A DNA stretch of 7,441 nucleotides. Source: RBG-16-42-24 sp964396785. GTDB lineage: Bacteria; Patescibacteriota; Microgenomatia; UBA8517. The stretch lies in assembly GCA_964396785.1 (NCBI GenBank), contig CAYNFU010000034.1, positions 1 to 7,441 of the forward strand. The letters are read 5' to 3'. The notes under the pieces are model-generated. The model made no database searches. It worked only from the letters and a program-made list of their open reading frames with translations, and was not told the DNA's origin. Shown here piece by piece: positions 1-6,283 of the stretch (its first letter is position 1; each line of letters begins with the position of its first letter). The position numbers and the translations under genes were made by a program.

Positions 1-789
1 GTAAAAATTCCTTTTGGTATAGCCCAGATTGGTAAAGCCTTTAGAAACGAGATTACTCCCGGGAACTTCACATTTCGCTCTCGCGAGTTTGAGCAGATGG
101 AGCTTGAGTATTTTATCAGGCCTGATGAGAAAGAAGGAGAAAAAACCTTTGAGTTTTGGAAGGAAGAGCGAATGAATTGGTACTTAACCTATGGAATGAC
201 CAAAGATAAGTTGAGGTTTAGGGAGCATACTCCGGAGAAAAGGGCCCACTATGCGCGTCTTGCAACCGATATCGAATATGAGGCTCCATTTGGTTGGAGT
301 GAGTTTGAGGGGATTCACCACAGGGGAGACTTTGATTTGAAAAACCATGGACTTTCCTATAAAGACGAAGGGGATGAGTTTACTCCTTGGGTTATTGAAA
401 CTTCGGGTGGAGTTGATAGAGCAACTCTATTTTTCTTGATCGATGCCTATCGTGAGGAGGGGGAAAGAGTTTATCTCAAACTTCACCCCGAGCTTGCTCC
501 TTTTAAGGCAGCTGTTTTTCCACTTTTAGCCAATAAAGAGGAATTAGTTAAAAAGGCCAAAGAAATTTATGAGTCCCTAAAAGCGAGTTACTATGTAGCT
601 TGGGACGATAGGGGAAACATCGGCAAGCGTTACGCCAGTCAGGACGAAATTGGAACTCCGTGGTGTGTAACCGTTGATTTCCAGTCCCTCGATGATGGCA
701 CCGTTACAATTCGTGATAGAGATACTACCAAACAGGAAAGAATCGCCGTTGACAAAATCGCAGGTTACATTGAAGATAAATTAGGATGA
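1..789 (+). CDS. glyS: Glycyl-tRNA synthetase, class II, single-chain type (3' part; 5' end outside window)
   Basis: This enzyme charges tRNA-Gly with glycine in the cytoplasm. The reading frame is open from base 1, so the true start lies upstream; 262 residues are visible. Class II motif 2 is seen at visible residues 14-36 (FRNEI, then R-S-REFEQMELE). Motif 3 is near residues 129-150 (PWVIETSGGVDRATLFFL, with its arginine at about 140). The C-terminal HGTP-type anticodon-binding domain follows from about residue 155 (LAPFKAAVFPL, then DEIGTPWCVTVDFQSL and GTVTIRDRDT). This is the homodimeric type found in Thermus, mycoplasmas, archaea and eukaryotes, not the alpha2beta2 GlyQ/GlyS type of E. 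coli. Motif 1 and the catalytic N-terminus are missing only because of the window edge. The TGA stop overlaps the next start codon, implying translational coupling. The family call is secure. The symbol is the one commonly used for single-chain forms (also written glyQS). Confidence 0.95.
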   Translation, partial: VKIPFGIAQIGKAFRNEITPGNFTFRSREFEQMELEYFIRPDEKEGEKTFEFWKEERMNWYLTYGMTKDKLRFREHTPEKRAHYARLATDIEYEAPFGWSEFEGIHHRGDFDLKNHGLSYKDEGDEFTPWVIETSGGVDRATLFFLIDAYREEGERVYLKLHPELAPFKAAVFPLLANKEELVKKAKEIYESLKASYYVAWDDRGNIGKRYASQDEIGTPWCVTVDFQSLDDGTVTIRDRDTTKQERIAVDKIAGYIEDKLG

Positions 790-1514
790 AAAAGTTCCTA
801 CCGATTATTATTTTACTTCTGGGAGCACTCGTTTTGGTTGGAGCATTTTTCTTCTTAAGAAGTAGAAATTCCGATTCAGGCGACGGGGAGGAGAGTGTTC
901 CCGTGGTGGCTTTTGCCGATAGACCGGTAACTACTCTCACTCCTTCTGAAGACGGCCATTGGTTGAAGCTTAAAGTGGAAAAGATAAAAATTAAGGCTAA
1001 AACCTTAGACTATGAACTTCTTTATGAGCTTCCAAGTGGGAATACCCAAGGTGTTCCTGGTACGGTTGACCTTGGAAGCACTAAATCCCTAGAAAGAGAT
1101 CTTCTTTTGGGTTCGGAATCTTCAGGTAAATTTAGATATGACGAGGGTGTGAAAGCAGGAACCCTGACACTCCGCTTCCGAAACGAGAAAGGGAAGCTTA
1201 CTGCCAAATTCACAACTCCCTTTAGTCTTCTATCCGAAACAAAGGAACTTGCATCTTCTGATGAGAAATTTAAGCTCACACTCAATAAAAGTTCAGACGC
1301 TTTCTTTGTGGTTATGGAAACTTTTGGAGCCCCTGAAGGATACCCAAGTGGAATTACGGCTGGACCCTATGGAGTGTTTAGTGCTTCGGAGGATGTTTCA
1401 GGTGTCGTTAGCCTTGGTTCAGGGAGTCTGCAGGGTTACTTTAGCGGTGACTGGGCTAAGTTAGAGAGTGGCAAATCCCAGAATTTGGGGATTTTCGTCT
1501 TAACCTCAGAGTAA
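786..1514 (+). CDS. Hypothetical membrane-anchored protein, beta-rich extracytoplasmic part
   Basis: I do not recognise this 242-residue protein. It starts with MKK, followed by a hydrophobic segment at about residues 4-24. That segment reads as an uncleaved signal anchor, because no lipobox cysteine or clear signal peptidase site is visible. A short charged linker rich in Ser, Asp, Glu and Gly follows (about 25-37). The remainder has alternating polar and hydrophobic stretches suggesting beta strands, for example GTLTLRFRNEKGKLTAKF at about 119-136, and a Gly/Ser-rich C-terminal part. There are no cysteines and no catalytic motif I can name. The ATG overlaps the glyS stop (ATGA), so it is probably co-expressed with glyS; whether it shares a function with it is unknown. 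The anchor and composition suit a surface or envelope protein, but that is inference. There is no good Shine-Dalgarno site; the start is chosen for the overlap and the anchor. Confidence 0.85.
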   Translation: MKKFLPIIILLLGALVLVGAFFFLRSRNSDSGDGEESVPVVAFADRPVTTLTPSEDGHWLKLKVEKIKIKAKTLDYELLYELPSGNTQGVPGTVDLGSTKSLERDLLLGSESSGKFRYDEGVKAGTLTLRFRNEKGKLTAKFTTPFSLLSETKELASSDEKFKLTLNKSSDAFFVVMETFGAPEGYPSGITAGPYGVFSASEDVSGVVSLGSGSLQGYFSGDWAKLESGKSQNLGIFVLTSE

Positions 1515-1569
1515 ATACTTCAAATTTTCCCAACGTTACCTAACTTTCTTATTTGAGCCCACTCCCCCC

Positions 1570-1608
1570 TTGACACGTTCGTGAAAACATATCAAAATGG
1601 TGTATAGT
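1570..1608 (+). promoter_or_regulatory. Sigma70-type promoter of the mraZ-rsmH-ftsL-ftsI run
   Basis: A perfect -35 box TTGACA at 1570-1575 is followed after 17 bases by CAAAAT at 1593-1598, a 4/6 match to the -10 consensus; transcription would begin near 1605. A second possible -10, TATAGT at 1603-1608 (5/6 match), has only a weak -35 (TTCGTG at 1578-1583, 19-base spacer) and would start near 1615. Either option leaves a leader of about 30-40 bases before mraZ. This is the only sizeable intergenic gap in the window (1515-1643), and no convincing terminator is seen in it. Confidence 0.6.
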
Positions 1609-1626
1609 GGTATTTAGTGGTGAGTC
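1597..1626 (+). promoter_or_regulatory. Probable MraZ operator: three direct repeats, 10-base period
   Basis: TGGT occurs at 1598-1601, 1608-1611 and 1618-1621, an exact 10-base spacing. The three decamers are ATGGTGTATA, GTGGTATTTA and GTGGTGAGTC. MraZ of E. coli is known to bind three TGGGN repeats separated by 5 bases just upstream of mraZ, which is the same period and place. Here the repeats overlap the predicted -10 and start site, which suits repression of its own operon. The TGGT core in place of TGGG is a deviation. The match in number, spacing and position is seen directly; binding is inferred. Confidence 0.6.
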
Positions 1627-1643
1627 CTGCCCAAATATAGATT

Positions 1644-2078
1644 ATGCTTATAGGTTCATATTTGGGGTTACTTGGAGAGAAAAGAAGGACGGCTGTACCA
1701 AAAAGGTTTTTGGATGAGTTAGGAGAGAAATTGGTCGTTGCCAAGTGGTACGATGGCTGTCTGGTTTTGGTAAGTGAGGGTTTTTGGGAAGCTTTATTAA
1801 ACAGATTAACCGGGGGTTCTCGGGTAGCAAGTCTTGGAGTAAGGGACATTGAAAGATTTATATTAGGATCGGCTTTCGAGGTGACACCAGACAACCAAGG
1901 AAGAATTATAATACCCGAAATTCTGGCAGGTTTTGCGGGACTTGAGAACGAACTAGTTTTTTTGGGACTCGGGGATAGGGTCGAAATTTGGGGGAGAAAG
2001 ATTTGGGAAGAGAGAGCGGGAAAAATTGCTGAGACTACCCGAGATTACATAGAAAATTTAGCTAAGGATGGAAAATGA
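1644..2078 (+). CDS. mraZ: Transcriptional regulator MraZ
   Basis: MraZ is a DNA-binding regulator of the dcw cluster that forms ring-shaped oligomers from two SpoVT-AbrB-like halves. At 144 residues it has the usual family length. The second half carries a textbook motif at residues 83-91 (DNQGRIIIP). The first half is degenerate: residues 11-19 read GEKRRTAVP where the family usually has D-x-K-G-R-x-x-I-P. The N-terminus MLIGSY matches the family's MFxGxY pattern. The start is well fixed because an in-frame TAG lies at 1638-1640. No Shine-Dalgarno site is visible upstream. It is the first gene of the cluster and overlaps rsmH by 11 bases. Likely autoregulated through the repeats at 1597-1626. 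Confidence 0.93.
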   Translation: MLIGSYLGLLGEKRRTAVPKRFLDELGEKLVVAKWYDGCLVLVSEGFWEALLNRLTGGSRVASLGVRDIERFILGSAFEVTPDNQGRIIIPEILAGFAGLENELVFLGLGDRVEIWGRKIWEERAGKIAETTRDYIENLAKDGK

Positions 2079-2985
2079 AAATTATCACGAACCAGTTTTG
2101 GTTCACGAGGTTTTGACAAGTTTTGCTCCTTTAAAGAACGCTCGGATAATAGATGCAACATTAGGAACGGGGGGTCACACTTTGGCGCTTATTAAAGAAG
2201 GTGCCGAGGTATTAGGGATTGAGGGAGATAGAGAGATATTAGAAGTTGCCAAAAGACGCCTTGAAGAAGCTTGCCCTACTCCCAAACAAGACGGTTGGGG
2301 GTCCTTTAGGGTTGTCCACGCCAACTTCAAAGATATAGGGAGAGTTGCGTCAAATGAAGCTTTTATGGAAGTAGACGCAGTTTTATTTGACTTGGGAGTT
2401 TCAAATATTCAGCTGACCTCAGCATCTCGTGGATTTTCTTTTGCAAATCCCGAAGCTCCACTTGATATGCGTATTGACCCTAAAACCCAAGGGGTAACGG
2501 GAGCGGATTTACTTAACGGACTTAGAGAAGATCAACTTATTGCCCTTTTTGGATTGACTTTAGATCACGGGTCATCTCGATGGCTAACAAAAAGGACTTT
2601 GGTTGCAAGAGGCGAGTCACCAATAAATTTTGTTGGGGATTTTTTAGAAATCTGTGAGGGGTTAAGGGTGAAAGGAAGGCTGAATGAAGCAACTCTACCA
2701 TTTTTGGCCTTAAGAATTGCTGTTAATTCCGAGCTCGAGAATTTAAAGGATGCTCTCCCTAAAGCTTTTTCTCTTTTAAAAAAAGGTGGAAAGCTTTCGG
2801 TAATAACTTTTCATTCTGGGGAGAAAAAGGAAGTTCTCGATTTTTTCCAAGAGAAAAAAAGGGCGAAGGAGGCAGAAATTTTAACAGACGGAGGAATAAA
2901 GCCGGAAGTTGAGGAGGTTCACAAGAACCCCAGGGCAAGAAGCGCCGAGCTTTGGACTCTAAAAAAATATGAAACAGATAAATAA
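2068..2985 (+). CDS. rsmH: 16S rRNA (cytosine-1402 N4)-methyltransferase RsmH (MraW)
   Basis: RsmH uses S-adenosylmethionine to methylate N4 of C1402 in the decoding centre of 16S rRNA. The 305 residues match the family's usual length. Visible hallmarks are HEPVLVHEVL at residues 7-16, the SAM-binding motif DATLGTGGHT at 29-38, LFDLGVSNIQL followed by RGFSF and PLDMRID in the middle, LALRIAVNSEL further on, and the C-terminal NPRARSAELW. The family's FHSLEDR motif is altered to FHSGEKK at 248-254, and the usual GEE segment is also changed (LFGLTLDHGSSR), so this is a divergent member. The start sits inside the mraZ end; AAGG at 2064-2067 directly abuts the ATG, too close for a normal ribosome site. 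Overlap with ftsL is 17 bases. Confidence 0.94.
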   Translation: MENENYHEPVLVHEVLTSFAPLKNARIIDATLGTGGHTLALIKEGAEVLGIEGDREILEVAKRRLEEACPTPKQDGWGSFRVVHANFKDIGRVASNEAFMEVDAVLFDLGVSNIQLTSASRGFSFANPEAPLDMRIDPKTQGVTGADLLNGLREDQLIALFGLTLDHGSSRWLTKRTLVARGESPINFVGDFLEICEGLRVKGRLNEATLPFLALRIAVNSELENLKDALPKAFSLLKKGGKLSVITFHSGEKKEVLDFFQEKKRAKEAEILTDGGIKPEVEEVHKNPRARSAELWTLKKYETDK

Positions 2986-3274
2986 AGTAAAGGGAAAAAG
3001 ACGCCTAGCACCATTTTGGATGGTTACGGCCTTATTTCTTATTGCAACAGTGTTTTTTACGATAGAGAAGGCAACTGAAGGTGCTGAACTTGCACGCCTG
3101 ACCACCATGGAAAAGACCCTTCAGGAGGAGCAAAGACGCTTGACCTCGGAGCTTATGCAGTATTCATCACTCACCAATTTGGAAGAGAGGGCTTTGGATT
3201 TGGGATTTGCTAAGCCAGTAAAGGTTATTTATGTACTTGATACTCAAGAAGTAGCCAAAGTTCCTCTGCCTTAA
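2969..3274 (+). CDS. ftsL: FtsL/DivIC-like cell division protein
   Basis: This is a small bitopic division protein of 101 residues. It has a basic cytoplasmic N-terminus (KVKGKRR), one membrane span at about residues 15-32, and a coiled-coil region at about 34-72 (ELARLTTMEKTLQEEQRRL). The end resembles the family's pattern of a coiled coil followed by LG-x-x-x-P-x-x-x-x-Y (LEERALDLGF, then KPVKVIYVL). In known systems FtsL pairs with a DivIC/FtsB partner and helps activate the septal synthase FtsW-FtsI. Sequence conservation in this family is low, so the call rests on topology, size and its position between rsmH and the transpeptidase gene, where ftsL classically lies. The start overlaps the rsmH end by 17 bases, and the stop lies one base before the next ATG. 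FtsB or DivIC is a possible alternative name. Confidence 0.82.
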   Translation: MKQINKVKGKRRLAPFWMVTALFLIATVFFTIEKATEGAELARLTTMEKTLQEEQRRLTSELMQYSSLTNLEERALDLGFAKPVKVIYVLDTQEVAKVPLP

Positions 3275-3275
3275 A

Positions 3276-4979
3276 ATGTCACTTTCCTCCCGTGTTAAAA
3301 TCCTCACGGCTTTATTTCTTCTTACGTTTGCCGCTTTAGTAGTAAGGCTGTTCTTTTGGCAAATAATTAAGGGAAAAGTACTCTCGGCTCAAGCCAGGGG
3401 ACAATATGAGGTAGGGGTAACCCTCTCTGCCCCCAGAGGCAATATTTTAGCGTCGGACGGAACTTGGCTTGCGGCAAGAGAGAGTGGATGGTTGGTGTTT
3501 GCAAGTATGCCCAATTTGAAGGAAAGTCATACTTCTGTTGCCGAAAAACTTTCACATCTTTTAGTCGAAGAAGAGGAGGTATCCGGCGAGGTGGATAGAA
3601 TAAAGGGGCTCTTGCCCAAGGAAGGTGCTGTCTGGATACCTCTAAAGCATAAAGTAAAAGAGGAGGCCAAAAAAAACATCGAGGCACTGGGAATTGACGG
3701 AATCGGCTTTGAATTGGAAGAGATGAGAAGCTACCCCGAAGCCTCAGCCGCCGCTCAACTTTTAGGATTTGTGGGTAAAAATTTAGAAGGGGCCGACACT
3801 GGCTACTTTGGTCTAGAGGGTTATTATGACCTTGCCCTTTCGGGGAAGCCGGGGTATCAAGCGGGAGAGGAAGACGCGAGGGGGGTGCCAATACTTTTGG
3901 TTGACAATAAGGAAGTATCGGCAATCGGAGGGGTGGATCTTGTTACACATATCGACAAAGGTCTCCAGATCCTTAGCGAGAAGAAGCTTAAAGAGGGTAT
4001 AGAAAAATATGGGGCCAAGGCGGGGAGCGTAATTATTTCAAACCCAAAAACGGGAGCGATATTGGTCTCAGTCTCATATCCCTCATATGAACCTGGAAAA
4101 TATTACGATTATGGAAATGAATTTTTCAAAGACCCCGTTATCGCAAATTCCTTTGAGCCGGGGTCGGTCTTTAAAGTTTTAGTTATGGCGGCGGCGCTTG
4201 ATGCAGGCGCAGTTGAGCCTGATACTGTTTGCGATATATGTAGCGGTCCACTTAAGGTAGATAAATATACTATTGAAACCTGGAACAAGGAATATAGGGC
4301 GGACTCGACCATGGTCGATGTAATAGTTCATTCTGACAACGTTGGCATGAGCTTCGTGGGCCAAAAACTGGGAGCCGACGCCCTCTATGATTATTTAGAC
4401 GCATTTGGAATAGGAAAAGTTACCGGTATTGATTTGCAAGGAGAAGGTGCCCCAAAATTGAGAGATCGCGGTACCTGGAACGTAGTTGATTTGGCAGTTG
4501 CCTCTTTTGGTCAGGGAATTGCGGTGACTCCAATTCAAATGGTTAAGGCGGTAGGAGCAATTGCAAACGGAGGAGTTATGTATACTCCCCAAGTAGTTGA
4601 TAAGCTAGAGGGGGTAGGTTGGGAGGAAGATGTAAAGCCTGAGGAAGGGACTAGGGTAATCTCAAAGAAGGCGGCAGATGAGATTACCTCTATGATGGTT
4701 TTAGCTGCGAGTAGTGGTGAGGCTAAGTGGACCCACTTGAGAGGATTTAAGGTTGCAGGAAAAACAGGAACCGCCCAGATTCCAATTTCTGGCCATTATG
4801 ATCAAGAGAGTACAATTGCTAGCTTTGTGGGTTTTGCCCCCGCCAACGACCCCAAATTTTTGATGTTGGTGACCCTTAGGGAGCCAGTAAGTTCCCCTTG
4901 GGCATCAGAAACTGCCGCTCCCCTCTGGTATCAAATCGCCAAAGACCTTTTTATATATTTTGGAATCCAGCCTGAGTAA
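3276..4979 (+). CDS. ftsI: Class B penicillin-binding protein, FtsI/PBP2-type peptidoglycan transpeptidase
   Basis: This D,D-transpeptidase cross-links peptidoglycan, in this context most likely at the division septum. It has 567 residues, the usual class B length. There is a short N-terminus, one membrane span at about residues 8-28, then the dimerisation domain starting with PRGNI at 53-57. The transpeptidase domain has all three catalytic motifs: S297-V-F-K300 (in EPGSVFK), S353-D-N355, and K496-T-G498 (in KTGTAQ). Ser297 is the expected acyl-enzyme nucleophile and beta-lactam target. No PASTA domain is seen at the C-terminus. The gene follows the ftsL stop by one base, so expression is coupled. 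There is no Shine-Dalgarno site. FtsI (PBP3) is preferred over the elongation PBP2 because of the rsmH-ftsL context. Confidence 0.94.
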   Translation: MSLSSRVKILTALFLLTFAALVVRLFFWQIIKGKVLSAQARGQYEVGVTLSAPRGNILASDGTWLAARESGWLVFASMPNLKESHTSVAEKLSHLLVEEEEVSGEVDRIKGLLPKEGAVWIPLKHKVKEEAKKNIEALGIDGIGFELEEMRSYPEASAAAQLLGFVGKNLEGADTGYFGLEGYYDLALSGKPGYQAGEEDARGVPILLVDNKEVSAIGGVDLVTHIDKGLQILSEKKLKEGIEKYGAKAGSVIISNPKTGAILVSVSYPSYEPGKYYDYGNEFFKDPVIANSFEPGSVFKVLVMAAALDAGAVEPDTVCDICSGPLKVDKYTIETWNKEYRADSTMVDVIVHSDNVGMSFVGQKLGADALYDYLDAFGIGKVTGIDLQGEGAPKLRDRGTWNVVDLAVASFGQGIAVTPIQMVKAVGAIANGGVMYTPQVVDKLEGVGWEEDVKPEEGTRVISKKAADEITSMMVLAASSGEAKWTHLRGFKVAGKTGTAQIPISGHYDQESTIASFVGFAPANDPKFLMLVTLREPVSSPWASETAAPLWYQIAKDLFIYFGIQPE

Positions 4980-4981
4980 TT

Positions 4982-5009
4982 TTGAGTGAGTTAGCTTAAG
5001 TGTTAAAAT
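4982..5009 (+). promoter_or_regulatory. Extended -10 promoter for a leaderless murA-murE message
   Basis: TTGAGT at 4982-4987 (4/6 match to -35) is followed after 16 bases by TAAAAT at 5004-5009 (5/6 match to -10), with the extended -10 element TGT at 5001-5003. The expected transcription start is 5016-5017, at the ATG of murA. No Shine-Dalgarno site precedes that ATG, which agrees with leaderless translation. The boxes lie in the short gap after ftsI. No terminator is seen between the genes, so read-through from mraZ may also feed murA. Confidence 0.6.
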
Positions 5010-5016
5010 ACGCTTG

Positions 5017-6276
5017 ATGTCCAAGTTCATAATCAAGGGAGGAGGGAAACTTGAAGGGGAAGTAGCCCTAACCGGAAACAAAAACTCGGCCCTAAAGCTT
5101 ATTCCAGCGGCTCTTCTTGCCGAGACACCCACAACTTTAACCAATGTCCCCCTTATTCGAGATGTTGACGTACTTCTTGAGATAATCGAAAAGCTGGGGG
5201 CGAAGGTTACAGGTGTGGGAACAAATGAGGTAACAATTGACCCAGGAAGTCTAAAATCTTACGAACCGGATTCCGATTTATCTTCGAGAATTAGAGCCTC
5301 TGTAGTTTTGGCAGCCCCCCTCCTTGCCAAGTTTGGAAAGGCTGTCATTACTCCTCCCGGAGGGGACCAGATAGGCGAGAGGCTACTTGACACTCACTTT
5401 TCTATGATGAGGCAGATGGGAGTTACCATTGAAAGGAAAGACGGAAAGTACCTCTTGGAATGGAAGAAGCGAAAAAAAACAGATATTTTTCTGGAGGAGG
5501 CCTCAGTTACTGCGACAGAAATGGCAATTATGCTGGGGAGCTCATTAGGCCTTGAAACAAAACTTGAAGATGCGGCGCTAGAGCCCCATATAGGAGACCT
5601 TATCGAGATGGTGAGAGCTATGGGAGCAAAGATAGCTGGAGTAGGGACTAACGCCCTGAGTATTAAAGGAGCTGGTAAGTTAAAGGGAACTAACCATAAA
5701 GTTGTTCCCGACCATATCGAGGGGGGAACTTTTATAGTCGCCTCGGCCATAACGGGCGGGAGAGTTACTATCAAGGATTATATTCCAGCTCACTACAAAA
5801 TGATTCTTCATTATTTCAAAAACATGGGGGTAGAATTTCGCGAAGGAGTGGAAAGCCTTGAGGTTTTGCCGTCAAAACTTGTGGCTCATAAGCGCAAGTT
5901 TCAAACCAGACCATGGCCGGGTTTTCCAACTGACCTAATGAGCCCTTTTATAGTTTTGGCGACCCAAACTGACGGGACTATTCTTTGCCACGACTGGATG
6001 TATGAGTGGAGGATGTTTTTTGTCGACGATTTAATTTCAATGGGTGCCAATATCTTTATTGCAGACCCCCATAGGGTAATTGTCAGCGGCCCGACAGTAC
6101 TTTCCGCCGACTTTCTTTATTCAAAAGATATTCGAGCTGGAATGAGCTTGGTCCTTGCTGCCCTCACCGCTAAGGGGGAAAGTGTTATTGATAATGTCGA
6201 GATGATAGAGCGGGGTTACGAGAGACTCGAGCAAAGACTCAGAGGCTTAGGAGCGAATATAAGAAGGGAGAATTGA
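5017..6276 (+). CDS. murA: UDP-N-acetylglucosamine 1-carboxyvinyltransferase MurA, Cys-to-Asp type
   Basis: MurA transfers enolpyruvate from phosphoenolpyruvate to UDP-GlcNAc, the first committed step of peptidoglycan synthesis, in the cytoplasm. The 419 residues match the family length. Visible features are K22-N23 (TGNKNSAL), R-I-R-A-S before the loop, the active-site loop GGDQIGERLLDTH with Asp117 where most bacteria have Cys (Cys115 of E. coli), D306 in GFPTD, and R373 in DIRAGMSLVLA. These distinguish it from AroA. Asp at this position is known from Mycobacterium tuberculosis, Chlamydia and Borrelia and makes the enzyme insensitive to fosfomycin. A TTG at 5014 is directly in frame before the ATG; the ATG is preferred because it matches the predicted leaderless start and the family N-terminus. 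It sits between ftsI and murE, an unusual place for murA. Confidence 0.95.
   Translation: MSKFIIKGGGKLEGEVALTGNKNSALKLIPAALLAETPTTLTNVPLIRDVDVLLEIIEKLGAKVTGVGTNEVTIDPGSLKSYEPDSDLSSRIRASVVLAAPLLAKFGKAVITPPGGDQIGERLLDTHFSMMRQMGVTIERKDGKYLLEWKKRKKTDIFLEEASVTATEMAIMLGSSLGLETKLEDAALEPHIGDLIEMVRAMGAKIAGVGTNALSIKGAGKLKGTNHKVVPDHIEGGTFIVASAITGGRVTIKDYIPAHYKMILHYFKNMGVEFREGVESLEVLPSKLVAHKRKFQTRPWPGFPTDLMSPFIVLATQTDGTILCHDWMYEWRMFFVDDLISMGANIFIADPHRVIVSGPTVLSADFLYSKDIRAGMSLVLAALTAKGESVIDNVEMIERGYERLEQRLRGLGANIRREN
6264..6270 (+). promoter_or_regulatory. Possible ribosome binding site for murE
   Basis: AAGGGAG lies inside the end of murA, with 13 bases between it and the murE ATG at 6284. It is the only strong Shine-Dalgarno-like match before a gene in this window, although the spacing is longer than usual. 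No other in-frame ATG, GTG or TTG lies closer to it, which supports 6284 as the start. Confidence 0.4.
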
Positions 6277-6283
6277 CTTCTTA

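Noticed and set aside
1473..1494. Hairpin AAATCCC/GGGATTT with an 8-base loop near the end of the hypothetical gene, possible terminator
   Set aside because: The stem is AT-rich and lies inside the coding sequence, and it is followed by TCGTCTTAA rather than a T-run; too weak to call.
1592..1894. Minus-strand open frame crossing the mraZ promoter and gene
   Set aside because: It would run through the promoter, the repeats and half of mraZ, has no recognisable product and no promoter of its own.
2961..2967. In-frame slippery heptamer A-AAA-AAA near the rsmH end, just before the ftsL ATG
   Set aside because: A -1 shift there meets a TGA at 2970-2972 at once, and ftsL lies in the other frame, so no fusion product results.
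3367..3924. Long minus-strand open frame of 185 codons
   Set aside because: It lies wholly opposite the well-supported ftsI-type gene, has proline-rich low-plausibility content and no start signals; it is a shadow frame.
5014..5016. TTG as an alternative murA start, one codon upstream
   Set aside because: ATG at 5017 follows directly, fits the family N-terminus, and coincides with the predicted transcription start.
5394..5774. Minus-strand open frame of 126 codons
   Set aside because: It lies fully within murA, whose conserved motifs span the region; it is a shadow frame.
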